Source: Rotaria macrura (lineage: Eukaryota; Rotifera; Eurotatoria; Philodinida; Philodinidae). Taken from it: 64,000 nt of DNA. The DNA is taken from contig OENT01000018.1 of the NCBI GenBank assembly GCA_900239685.1, forward strand, positions 310,001-374,000. Reading direction: 5' to 3'. Under the pieces are notes generated by a model, which saw only the letters and a program-made list of their open reading frames with translations, made no database searches and had not been told where the DNA came from. Position numbers and translations under genes: made by a program. Shown one piece after another: positions 39,547-51,800 of the stretch. Each line of letters starts with the position of its first letter. Position 1 is the first letter of the stretch.

Positions 39547-39700
39547 CACTGTTTCTAACGTTAAGTACCCCAAGCAAAAGCAAAGTACCCAGAGCACCTG
39601 CGATTTTGAAAAAGTACTTTGTTTTTGCTGGGAAAGCGTGGAAAAAGTGTTGGTAAACTTTGGATTGGTACTTTGCTTAAAATTCCTGTTAGAAACACTG
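39547..39700. mobile_element. hAT-like miniature inverted-repeat element
   Basis: It starts CACTGTTTCTAAC and ends GTTAGAAACACTG, so the 13-bp termini are inverted with one mismatch. Further in, AAGTACC / GGTACTT and AAGCAAAAGCAAAGTAC / GTACTTTGTTTTTGCT also pair. The length is 154 bp and there is no coding capacity. A run of 12 C flanks each side (39535-39546 and 39701-39712). This is what an 8-bp target duplication inside a poly-C tract would leave. CAGTG-type ends and 8-bp duplications are typical of hAT elements. The superfamily is inferred. Confidence 0.75.
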
Positions 39701-40730
39701 CCCCCCCCCCCCTCCTAATTTTCATTTTCGATTCCGGTCATCGAATCTTGCTGAAATTTTCATGGAAGACGTGTCCACTGCTAGGTATTTCAGAGTAAAT
39801 GTTTCAGTTCAAAACATTGAGTCTGTGACTATTTATTGCAGAATCATGGTGTAAAGTGGAGGGGGGTGGTCGACATTTCTCATATTTCTTCCCCATTACA
39901 AATACTGTCGAGTTCTGGTTGGTTTCAAAATATAGCTATGACCTATCACTACAACTTAACAGAGGCCGAATATCCAATTTCATTTCTCAGTTTTTTAATG
40001 AAAGCATCTAGTGCAAAAATTGAGAATCTAATGCAGCTCAATGTTAAAAATTTCCATCTTCGAAAACAAAGATCATTTAATCATAAAATCCGACTCTGTT
40101 AAGTAGTAGAGGCAGGTCATAGCTATAATTTAAATGCAATCCGAATTCTGTATCATAAAAAATGGTGAAGAAATTCGGCAAATACAAAAATGACGTAGCA
40201 GAAAAACATATATTCAGAAAAACGTAAAATAATTTCCCGGTATGATTTTCAAAACTATTCTCAGAATGAAGTTTTTTATGTATTTAAAATAAATATATTT
40301 CAAAGTCAATATACTAGCGACATATACAGTATGTAGGAATCACTCCGAACTATAGACAAAGAGATTCAAAACTCATCGGTAATAAAAGGTGTCAAAGAAG
40401 TATTTCCTCAATGAGTAGAGTGCTCTGAAAAAAATGATATTTACCACCATGAAAAAAACTCATAAAACGAATAAGTTACAGAACAATTGACAGCTGACAT
40501 CGTGCTCTATCAGACGCACTAGAAATTGAAAAATAAAAAAATCTGGCCAGAATTGATATTTCAGGGTGGAGAGAATTCATTCATTATCTTTGTACTATCA
40601 AAGATTATCTCATAATAGACATGTCAATATATATTTGTTAACAGTTACATTCTATATTTGTCAATACAATTCTTATCTGTCCAGTGAAAAAATATTGGAT
40701 TATAGAAGATTTGAGTGGATTATAATCGTA

Positions 40731-40900
40731 GTTTTCTGCACGAAAATCCAAAATAAAATCGATCGAAATTGTCGAAACCAACGATAAATTGATTTTTAAT
40801 CAAACAATAATCTTTTAAGATTATTGTTTGATTAAAAATCAAATTATCTTTGGTTTTGACGATTTCAATCGATTATAATTCGGATTTTGGTGCAGAAAAC
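40731..40900. repeat. 170-bp near-perfect foldback
   Basis: GTTTTCTGCAC at the left end and GTGCAGAAAAC at the right end are exact inverted copies, symmetrical about 40815/40816. The arms are about 84 bp with few mismatches, and the centre is AATCTT-TT-AAGATT. A transcript would form one long hairpin. No target duplication is obvious. It may be a palindromic miniature element, or a hairpin RNA source if transcribed. Confidence 0.85.
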
Positions 40901-41799
40901 TATTCACTGGGTGATTCTAGATTTCATCTTTTATTAAAAAATTAAAATTTTGAAATTGATTTTACTGATTTTGCTCATGTTTACATATTTATGCCACATA
41001 GGTCCAATAGTTGAAAATAAATCGAACATCAATTATATTTTTATTAAGCTAATTAGATATACGTGCAAAAACAACGTATTATCGTCTTCAATGCTGTTGC
41101 AGTGTTTTTTTCGGTGTCTAAATCTATTTCCGGAACTAATTTGCGTCCTATATTTTTCCTATAGAGTTGAGCTCGATCCAATTTATTTTAGACCTATCCT
41201 ATATTTTGTGGGAGGGCCGCAGTGATACCAGTTTGGTTCTCAATATCTTCATGTTTGGTATTTCGAAGTGTACTTGATTTACAGTTGCAATTTTCTTTGA
41301 TTACGTAAAAAATATTGACATTCGGCTTCAAAGTGAGTAGAAACAATGTTCTGTAAAAGAGAAAGCCTTAGTTCGTTGTGCTACTTTCTGAATAACTCAT
41401 ATTCAGATGTATTCGACAATACTTTCAAATATAGAATTGAATTTCTTTCATATACATACATCTTCAGACAGCAACATTATAGAACATCTAAGACTCAAAC
41501 AATCAATTTTATTTGTCGAGAATTTCTGAAAATAATAAATTGATTCCATCGGTTTCAATTGGTCAAATGATGTGATAATTTAACTACAGTGGTTCTACCT
41601 TGAATCGGTGCATTCTTTCACACCTATTCACTACAGATTTTTAGTCTGAATTCATCATTCTACAGTAGCTTAGCTACTAAAGAGAGATATTCTTCATAGA
41701 TAAATAAATTGAAGAAAAATGGTAAACTATGAATAATGCTTGATGAAGATATATAGATTATTGTCTCATATATGAAAAAATAAAACAAGTATTCATATT

Positions 41800-43044
41800 T
41801 CAAGATTTACTTGTTTGATGATTTTGATCAACATTTGAAAGAATACTTTGAATTGGCTCTAATTCTTCATGATCTTGAAGAAGTGTTGGTGAAAAATACA
41901 ATCGAGCCGGTGATTTCGGTTGTGAATAACTTGGTATTATTTCAACATTTGTTGACAGTACAGATTCCATTGGTAATATTTCATCGTGATATGATTGGTC
42001 TGGTTCGCTTAATTTTGATTCTTCATTTTTAACGACAAATGTTGTATCAATAACTGGAAGTGTTCGATGAGTCGATGTTAACGGTAACATTATACTCAAT
42101 CGTTCTTCTTTTGTTGGCATTAAAGTTTCATTTGTTTTAAATATATTAAGTTCAATGGTTGAACAACGACCTGATTGCAATCGAGATTCTAGAACAATTA
42201 GAAGGTTGAATGTCAAGACATCCTCGATATATATATATATGTATGTATGCATACTTCGTATCATTTGCGTCAGAAGTGGTGTAACCGTTTTATTATTCTA
42301 TAAAAACGGAACAATACGAACGATGAATGATTTTTATTTACATAAGCTTTGACTTACTAATAATTTAGATGTATGATCTTCTTCTTCATCAACTTCATCG
42401 ATAGTATGAATATTTGTTATTGGAATTTCCGTCTCAATATTCTTCTGTCGATGGATATCTTCGGAAGTAATAACATTTCTGTAGCACATAGAAGAAGAGT
42501 CAAACTTTTGTTTTCAACAAATATAAGAACATACTGATCAATAACATGGTGAATTTCTTTCCAATGCTCATTTTCTTCACAAAGAATTTGTTGTATCGCA
42601 TTACAATGTTCTTGTATTGCGATGCGAACAGTTTCCATGCGCTATCAATCATGAACATAAGAGATTAAGTATTTAGTTTTACATGATAAAGTATATTTTT
42701 TACCTGGTCAAAATAATCATCCAATGATTGTGATGCTACATCACTTAAAATATAGAGTGCACGAAATTTTCTTTCATGATTAAGTAAACGTTCTTGACTT
42801 TCATGAATATTCTTTTCGATATCAAGTTTTTGAAAAAAAACTTCTTTCAGTTTTTTATCATATTGCGCTAAATTGAATATATAAATGAATAGAGACATGT
42901 CGTGAATTCTTTTCTCTATCTACCGTTAATACTAGTTTCAATTAATTTCCGAGCTAGTCGATATTTATTACGTGAGGCTTCAAAACGAGCTCGATCCCAA
43001 GTCAATGGAATCTCGAAAACAGTACGATTGATTGAAGTAAACAT
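41800..43044 (-). CDS. Coiled-coil protein of unknown family
   Basis: Six exons: 42924-43044, 42704-42867, 42535-42641, 42358-42478, 42255-42297, 41800-42188. They give 314 residues and all phases agree. The N-terminal ~130 residues are predicted helical and coiled (AQYDKKLKEVFFQKLDIEKN, ESQERLLNHERKFRALYILS, IQEHCNAIQQILCEENEHW). The C-terminal half is polar with Ser/Pro-rich patches (QPKSPARLYFSP) and reads as disordered. The last codons before the TGA contain a GTAAAT that could act as a splice donor. The acceptor at 38877 would then continue the frame into the Lys/Arg-rich exons. A long coiled coil followed by a basic tail is seen in several chromosome-associated proteins, but I could not match any family motif, so I give no function. 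A CCAAT box (43180-43184, other strand) lies 136 bp upstream of the ATG. Confidence 0.65.
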
Positions 43045-45874
43045 AATAGAAATGGAAGAAAGAAGAGTTATTTATTAGAACACGTCGATCTTGAAGTTGT
43101 CAATATACGAATTTCTACGATCTTGCTTTCTGTCGAGAACAAAAGGCTTTGTTCGTTCGCGTCAACTACGCTAAAACTATCCAATCGGTGATCGTAATAA
43201 CATATAGATGTCAGATGATTCTTTTTCTTGGCTATACCTACGATCATGTGTCAAACATTTCACCCCATCGATAGCAATATAGAATGTAGGTTATTAATTG
43301 TAACGAATTTTTTTAAAAATTGCACATTCTACTTTTAATATCTCCATAAAATAATGGCTGAGTGAGCTTCAATTTTATGACTGAACACTTCCATGTCATG
43401 GCTATCTAATCATTCCTGAAAATGACATTGTTTACGAATATTAAAAAATAATACAGTTATGACCGGTAGAATCAAGTCGATTGATCAGGCTTTATTGAAA
43501 TACAATATTCACAATAACACCGACGACGCAGAATTTACACCGAATTAGAATGACTACAACATAAATATATATAATAATCTGTTAATGAGATGATTGTAAA
43601 GCTTTGATGATAGGATAACGATCATTTTGAAAAGCGAATTATAGGATCAACAAAGCACATTAAGAATATTCTTTCTTTGACCGAGATGAATTTCAAAGAA
43701 ATTTTCTGTGTAGAGATATAGTTTATAAGTTCACTATCGTTTCGGCATAATAAAAATAACTTGATGGTGCCAGCATCTCGTATCAACATGTGTTTCAACT
43801 CATAGTTCGTCATTGCTTCATTATTTCAACTAGTCACAGCAAGCATTTGGTACGTATTCATAAATATCGTCTATATTCTTAACGCTCCTTTTAGTATCCG
43901 GTATCATATCAGATGATAATCATAATCACAATGCATTATGGTAATAATCCGGTCTGGAAGCGTAGATACATAGATTTTTTGTTGCTATGTAACAACGAAT
44001 TTTGAGGCGTAGTTGACTACCATACTCATTGATAAAATTTACTGAAGAACTTTCGAATCATATAAGCATTTGTTCATCGTCTATTGAACTCGACCAACGC
44101 ATGGAAAATAGAAGTAATCACGAGAAAAAAAAAGCAATTGTAAAATCGAATCGTATTTTTTGCCTTGAAGATTTTACAGATTTTCTAATTTTCAGTAATA
44201 TGAGCTATAGATTGATGAATATCTATCTAGAGACTACTCCTGTCCTTTCTAAATTTTGTTATAAGCAACGTTTTCTTTCATAATTCCTTCCACTACCGTC
44301 ATCTGTCGTCTACTGGTGAAAACTAGTCTATTCAATGAGCCAATCGATTTCCGTTTGGGAAAATTCACCTGTTCACCTAGCTGAAATTTCATGTACTTAG
44401 TACCGAATATATTTTCGTATTTTTGAACGTTGTCTTGGAAAATTATACTCATTGATCGTTAAATGAACTCTTTGTTTTGCAAAATTTTACTTCAACGCTT
44501 GTTACTACCAGGTAAAGAGTTAAAACTCGCTCTATACTATACTGCTAGCCATCATTCAAACACGTGATTAGTGATGAATTTACTTAACATTGACCACTGG
44601 TCGATGAAAACTGTTCTGAATTTATTCCTTCGCAAAACTAAACTGGGATACCTTCGTAAACATGATTTAATCAAGTGATAGATACATGTCAATTTTCTTC
44701 ACGTTAGCGAAGCATGCAATACTCTAGATTATTACTGTCAATATGTTCAAAAAAAAAAGTTGAAAGTGGCATCTTTTATTTATTGGAAAACATGAACTGA
44801 TCCGAGCAGAAGTAGTAAGTTGTGTTGATATCTATTCTAATTCTATCATCTAAAAAATCTAAAATGAAAAAACACTAGTCTGAGCATAACTAGGTGTTAA
44901 TGCTGAATTGAACAAGTGTCATCTTTGACAAGTAACAGTTCGTATAAGAAACATGAAGTATAGATGACATTGACAATCATTGTGAATAAATCAATTTTTA
45001 GACAATATTCATAAGGATGTCCCATCATATGGTATGTGTTTTGACTGATGCGTAACATCACGAGCGTTTCACTGTAGTTTTTTTTTTTCATCTTATGCTA
45101 TTGTTCTGTCATCCATTCTATGTCCATATTTCCTCATCATCGAATATGTTTGATGTAAATATAATTGCACGAATAAGTTGTTAATGAGATCATTTTTATA
45201 GAAAATTGAGAGTGTTTTCCATCAAATTCGATTAAACCTTATCAGTTGATGGTCATGGATTACATGTTAATCCATGCTACAGTCAAGCGTTTACATAAAA
45301 CTGACAATGAAACTTTCATTCATTTACATAGCTGAACTTACTAAATATTCTTGTATTAATTAATTTGTATAGAAATTGTCTTGATTCTTAAATAACAATA
45401 TTTAGATAGAACGAATATACATAGGAGGAATCATCATCAATATAGTCTTATAGTTGAAGAACATCTTTCAAATTTTTATCGCTTCATTTTATATTTGAAC
45501 CTAGCTAACTTGATTGTAGCGATACTAGTCGTATGTCCATGAACATGTCAAATATAAAAAGGTTATGGTATTTATCTTTTCTATTTTAATTATTTAGACC
45601 GTTTGATACTCAACATAACTTTGAGTTTTCTTTTACATACTGAGCTTTTGTTCTAATGAAATCGTAGGTTATTTTACTGTTGAAAAAAAAACAAATCGCG
45701 CACTACACATTAATTATAACCACAGGGTATTGTCTAAGTGAAGAGGATAGAATGCAAATTTTTTTCTTATCCTCGCTAGTGCGAGAGTATTCGATATTAT
45801 CGATTACGCCTTATCTAACTATGTGGAGACATCGTTTTTATAAAATATTTTTCATTTTATGTTTCATTTAGAAG
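43045..45874. other. Divergent intergenic region upstream of SMC6
   Basis: About 2.8 kb between the coiled-coil gene (-) and SMC6 (+). The left edge has a CCAAT pentamer at 43180-43184. Just before the SMC6 ATG the sequence reads TTTCATTTAG-AAG-ATG, a plausible splice or trans-splice acceptor. No coding sequence was recognised. Confidence 0.45.
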
Positions 45875-48800
45875 ATGAATAACATAAAACGGCTTCGCCA
45901 ATCACAACCCGATATGAATAATAATGAGATTAATTCAAGCAGAGAGAAACAAAACAAGAAACAAAAATCGCTTGTAAATACTACGAACAAACAATGCCAT
46001 ACAATTGGTCAAATCAAAGAATTGCGTATGATCAATTTCATGTGTCATAAGAATTTTGCTATTAACTTTCATCCAACTCCTATGCAAATTATAACTGGTG
46101 CAAATGGTTCAGGTAAGCCAGTTGAATAATATTTTCTGGTATTTAATCAAAAATCTTCCTTTTGTTTTTTTTCTTCTAAAGGTAAATCAACAATAGCTAA
46201 TGCAATTTGTCTGTGTTTGGGTGCTCAAGCAAGAACAACAGGACGAACATCCAATGTTCAATCATTTATTAGAAAAGGCGAAAGGTAAATAAAAATTAAC
46301 TTGTCCGATTCATAATTAAAATTTCTTGATATATATTCAGATTTACAGAAGTATCGATTGTATTAGCAAATGAAGGTCCTGAAGCATATAAACCAGAACT
46401 TTATGGAAAAGAAATTCGCATTGTTAGAAGAGTTAGTGCTAAGCAATCAGACTATAAAATCTCAGGTAAATTTCTTCACATTATTCATTATTCAAATGTA
46501 TCAATAAAATCTAATTTAAAGGTGAAAAAACTAAAACAATCAGTACACGTAAAGACACTATAGCTGAAATAAATCAAGCTCTATCAATATCACCAGAGAA
46601 TCCATTGTGTGTTTTACATCAAGAAGTTGCTAAAACATTCTTATTACAAAGTGATTGTCAGAAGAAATATCAAGTAAGTTTCTTATGTTATAGAAAACAA
46701 CAAAGAGATTGAAGATATAATATATTCTATTGTACGAATATAAATCTATAAAGACTGAAAAAATCTTGATTTTTGCAATGAATTTCAATTCAATAAGTAT
46801 GACTGTGTCATAGATAACGTGAAATAAAAAGGTCGTTATTAATATTTTTTTGTAATCAACAAATGTAATGACAAGGATAACGAATGAAGTCGACGTTATA
46901 AAACGATAACAATCCTTCACATGTTATCGACTACTAATTAGTAAGATACAATAGTGTCAAACCAAATCTATTCAGTTGAAATACAACGCGTTTTCGACAC
47001 GAAGAAAAATATCAACATAACAATAAGCTATTTTTCTTGATCATCAATTTGAATACTTATACATTTCAAAAATATTAGCTATGCAAGGTCACAAAGTGAA
47101 CACTTCTCGTCTTACACATAATCGATGAGAGTTAATCATATAAAACAAGATTTAGTTACCTTAGGTAATCGTAATAAAAATCTTTAGGGACCCATTTTCT
47201 ATACATGTTACTATTAACGTGAAAACATACCTAATTTTCCTTAAAGTATGAGCCAATACTTGAGAAACACAAGATATGTTTTGAAATTATAATGTATGGA
47301 GAAAGATTTTTGGGTTGTATAAAAGATGCACGATGAAAATTTGTCAATACCGGTATCTAACACTCCATACTATTAAATATAACTATCAGCAAAATGTAGT
47401 TGAATGCTCGTTGTTCTAGGTTTTGAAAAATATTCTGTACTTGAAAACTTTCTTTTTTATTTTGTTTTTCAAAACAAGACTAAAATAAATGTGAAAACTT
47501 CGGACTTATGTCCGAGAGTTATGTGTACTTCAAAAAGTGGATGAGACAAATCAGTCATTCTAGAATGTGTGCACGGATGAAGTTTCTTGGGAAACTCCAA
47601 AACTACTGATCATCTCAGACATATCTAGGCAATTTTGTTTCTAGATGCAGTTTTTGTGCATTTGAGACCTTTTTGCAGCCAATGTTCTTTTAGAAAGCTC
47701 CATTTGGTTCAAAACTAATATCAGATTCGGAATCAGCGTTAAAAACTGAGCCGATTTATATACGTTCTGGATAATTCTGAGAAAAAGTTGTTTTTTTTGA
47801 AAAAATCCCTGTACCACCCCTCAGGGATGGTTTGGTGAAAAATGACAATTTTTTCGATAACTCGGCCATTTCTTGCCGGATCCTTCTCATCTTCGAACTC
47901 GACCGAGATATTCATCAGACAATTCTGTACACAAAATTTCAGCTCAATCGAATGTATTCGTAAAGAGTTATCGTGTTAACGGCCGGACACACTGACCGAT
48001 TCTAGAGTGTACTCACTTTTTGAGTACACAAAAAAACAGCAAAATCCTTTGTAATTCTTTTACAATAAAAGAATCAATGGCAACTTAGAATTATTTTGAT
48101 TTTTGATAATGAATTTTTATTATTTGTTACATTCTAGTTTTATATGAAAGCATCTCAATTAGATCAAATCAAACAAGCTTATGAAAGTGCCGTATATATT
48201 GTTCAGTCACTTTATCAACGAATAAATAATATGAAAGATGTACGAAACGAAATCGATCGATTGATTACCCTTGATGTTTTTAATAAAGAATTTTCTCTTT
48301 ATGTTTTGGTTATAGAGACATAAAGATCTACTTCGTGCTACAGAACCATTAGAACGAGAAGTAAAAAAAATTGAAATTCGACGTGAAAAAGAAGGACGAA
48401 AACAAGAACTAGAAGTGGAACTTCTCTTAGCTCGTACCAATGAAGCACAACAAGTAAGAAGTCTATCTGTATAGAGATCAATATCTCTTTCGTCGACTCA
48501 TTTAGGAATTAGTCAATGCACAAAATGAATTAGATCAAACACAAAAAAGTAAAGATTTAATTGAAGCACACATCACTGAAATATATGTAAGTCAGATATT
48601 TTGTATATTTCTATTTTTATAATAATATTCCATATATTTCCTAGAATCAAATTCATGATATTGATAAACGAATAGAAAGTTTTATCAGCGACAGATCTGA
48701 TTTAGAAAAAGATTTACAAGGTCCAAATGGTTTACGTGAATTGAATCATCAATTTTCTAAGCAAAAAAAAGAAATGGAACTTACTATTTATCGACTTTCG

Positions 48801-51800
48801 CGTGAATGTGAGGAATATCATCAACAATTAAAAGATATTGAACAAGAACGCAATCGTATACAGAAAGAAATCGTAAGTTATCGAAGTGTTTATCCAACGA
48901 GTATGCATGTAACCAAAGGAGATTTTCAGCAATAATCGTAAAGTGAAAATATTCCTTAAATTTAGAAATCTACAATAGTTATAACGACGATCATATTTTG
49001 GACATCTATAGTGCGAGTTATCTATCAAGAAGCATGAATAGATTCTAATCGAAATTTTATACATATACAGATTAAGTACAAGTTGACAAATAAAATATCA
49101 CATAGTTCCTCATTTGCTTGATGGTGTCTACAGAGATACAAGAATAATGATCGCATCCAATCGGTCTTGTTGTTTATTTTTCTCATTGAAAACTATTCTC
49201 GCTATTTATTCGGTCTACGTATAAAGATAACACCGGGGATATTCTTAGCGGAAAATCTACTTATTACGATCTAATAATTGAATAGTATTCTAATAAATTT
49301 TTATGTCGTTTTATAATTAGAGTGTTGTCAGAAATGATGTAAGATGTCATGCAAGTTCTACGAAAATTTTGAATACCTATTTATGAATGCATTCCATTAT
49401 TTGAGTAAATTCTCTTGCAGGATGAATTCGAAATTCTACGTCGACAATCAAATCATAAGGACGAAGAACGTCGAAAACTCCATCAAGATATTGGTGATTG
49501 TCAACAGAAAAAAGAAGAATGGGATAAAACGATGATGGCAATTGTTGATGATATCAGTCTTAATAATAATAATATACAAAATCAACAAGCAACGATTGAT
49601 TGTGTACAGAATGAATTAAGACAAAAACATCATGATATTGATGAATTGAAAAAAATTGAAAAAGACAAAACAAATGTTTATGGTACATGGATATCCGACT
49701 GTCTAAAAGCAATTGAAAATGAAAATAGATTTCATAAGAAACCAATAGGACCTATTGGTCGATATGTGCGTTGTATACAATCACGTTGGTCCTATGCTGT
49801 TGAAAAACATTTAGCACCGATTATGTCTTCATTTATTTGTACAGATGTTCATGATGAACGTATTCTACTTGAATTATTTGCATTTTATTCGCGTGGTTAT
49901 CGTCCGACAATATTTGTTATGAGATATCCTAATCGAGTTCATGATATATCAGGAACTTTGGATCGTATACGACGTGCTAATCTTTTATCGATTCATCAAG
50001 TTTTGAAAATTGATAATATAACTGTTGAATGTGCATTAATTGATTTCAAACAGATCGAAGCAACGATTTTAGTTGAAGATTTACATCATGCTAAACAAAT
50101 TAGACAAAGTGGAATCCTACGTTGGGAAAGAATTCCGAAGAAAGTCAAACAAGTCAATGAAGCATGGACATATGACGGTTCAAATATTAAATTAGATAAA
50201 GCATTTCGAATTTATACAAATGATAGACAACCAGCCCGTTATTTTACATCGAATAATAGTAATCAATCATTATCCATCGATGAATTAAACTTAGAAGTAA
50301 ACCGGTTACATGAGCAAATCAAACAAATGAATATATCATTGAATGAATTGAAAACAGTACGACAAATATCAAAAGAGAATTTAGATAAATTTAAAAATAA
50401 GTGTGATGAAAATCAAAAGAAAATGAACGAATTAAATAAGGTAATGTATTGATTGGGAAATTTTATTTATGCACATAAAATATTGAATCATAAAAAAACA
50501 TCACATAATATTTTGTGTAGAATGAGAAAAACTATTGTTCATATCAGTGAAATCCACCATTATCTTCGATCATTTGAATATTTACTAGAGGAAGAACGAT
50601 AAATTATGCACTGGATAATTTTTCTGTTCAGAGATTGAGATCAAACTAAATTGTAGGAGTTAACCACAATTTGTAGATAGTGTGATGAGATTAAATCATC
50701 AGTATTCACTTTCAAGATACGACAGACTGAACGGTATTCAAAGTAGAATTCAAGGAAGAGGTTTCAAACCCTATCGCAAGTCATCCATTGACGAAGTTAA
50801 ATAGATTTGTGCATACGGTCGAAATGTGAATGTGCGTGGGAAGCACTGAATTGCCTAGAATTTTCCAGTAAACTTGATAGAACATTCGTCTATGTTTCGT
50901 TATACGAAAATACAATGAATGTTAATCACTATAAGCATAAATTTCGACAAGGTCGATTGACTTTTTTGAATAGTTATTGGTATTACGTTTAACTTTACAG
51001 AAAATACTTTTCATTCCACGCAAAAAGAATTCCATTCGGTCAGATCTTATTCTATATCTCTCTGTTGTTTCGTTTAGCAACTTGAACATTTAAATTCTAC
51101 AATGCCGATGTCATACGATTATTCGTTCGAAGAATTGCAAGAGAAATTAAAAGAATGTGCCAAGGCTTATGATGTTATACAAAAGAAATTTGATGAAGCA
51201 AAAGAAAACAAAGATTCTACACATCAACATCTTGCTGAAACTACGGAAAAATATGACAATATTGTTAAAAAAATTGATTTGAAAACTGAAGAATATGCAG
51301 GTCTAATGGAAAAAATTAACAGTGAACAGTTGGAACGACAACAAATTCAACAACAGATACCAAAACTAGCAAAAAAATCGTCCGATTTCAACGAAGATAT
51401 TCAAAAATATCAAGTAAAATTAAACGAAATGAATACAAACAAACCGAAAGTAAAATATAAAAAAAGACTTGATATTAGATTTAAATTTTGATTTCATTAC
51501 TCTAGAAACCGAAAACATCTATAGCGACAACTCGTTCTGTTCGTGAGATTCAACAAGAACTTGACCCAATCAATAATTTTCTTAGATTGAATGAAGATAC
51601 GTAAGTAGAAGTTTTCAAGTTTAGTGTTTTTTGAAATTTCTTCGTTTAAAACTACAGCATTGAAACACGCCGGCAAGTTATCGATGAATTTAAAACAAAA
51701 CGTGATGCTGCACTAGCATTTAAAAAACTCTATGAACGATGTTATCGACAAGCTCAAGTAAAATATTTACTTGTTCTTCCGAAAAAGTAAAAGACACATA

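Larger units (their letters stand above)
38878..41799. other. Gene-free stretch with two inverted-repeat elements
   Basis: This is either the spacer between two minus-strand genes or a 2.9-kb intron of one. It contains the hAT-like miniature element (39547-39700) and the foldback (40731-40900). No conserved coding sequence is visible; the frames of 65-91 codons in the stretch show no domains. Confidence 0.5.
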
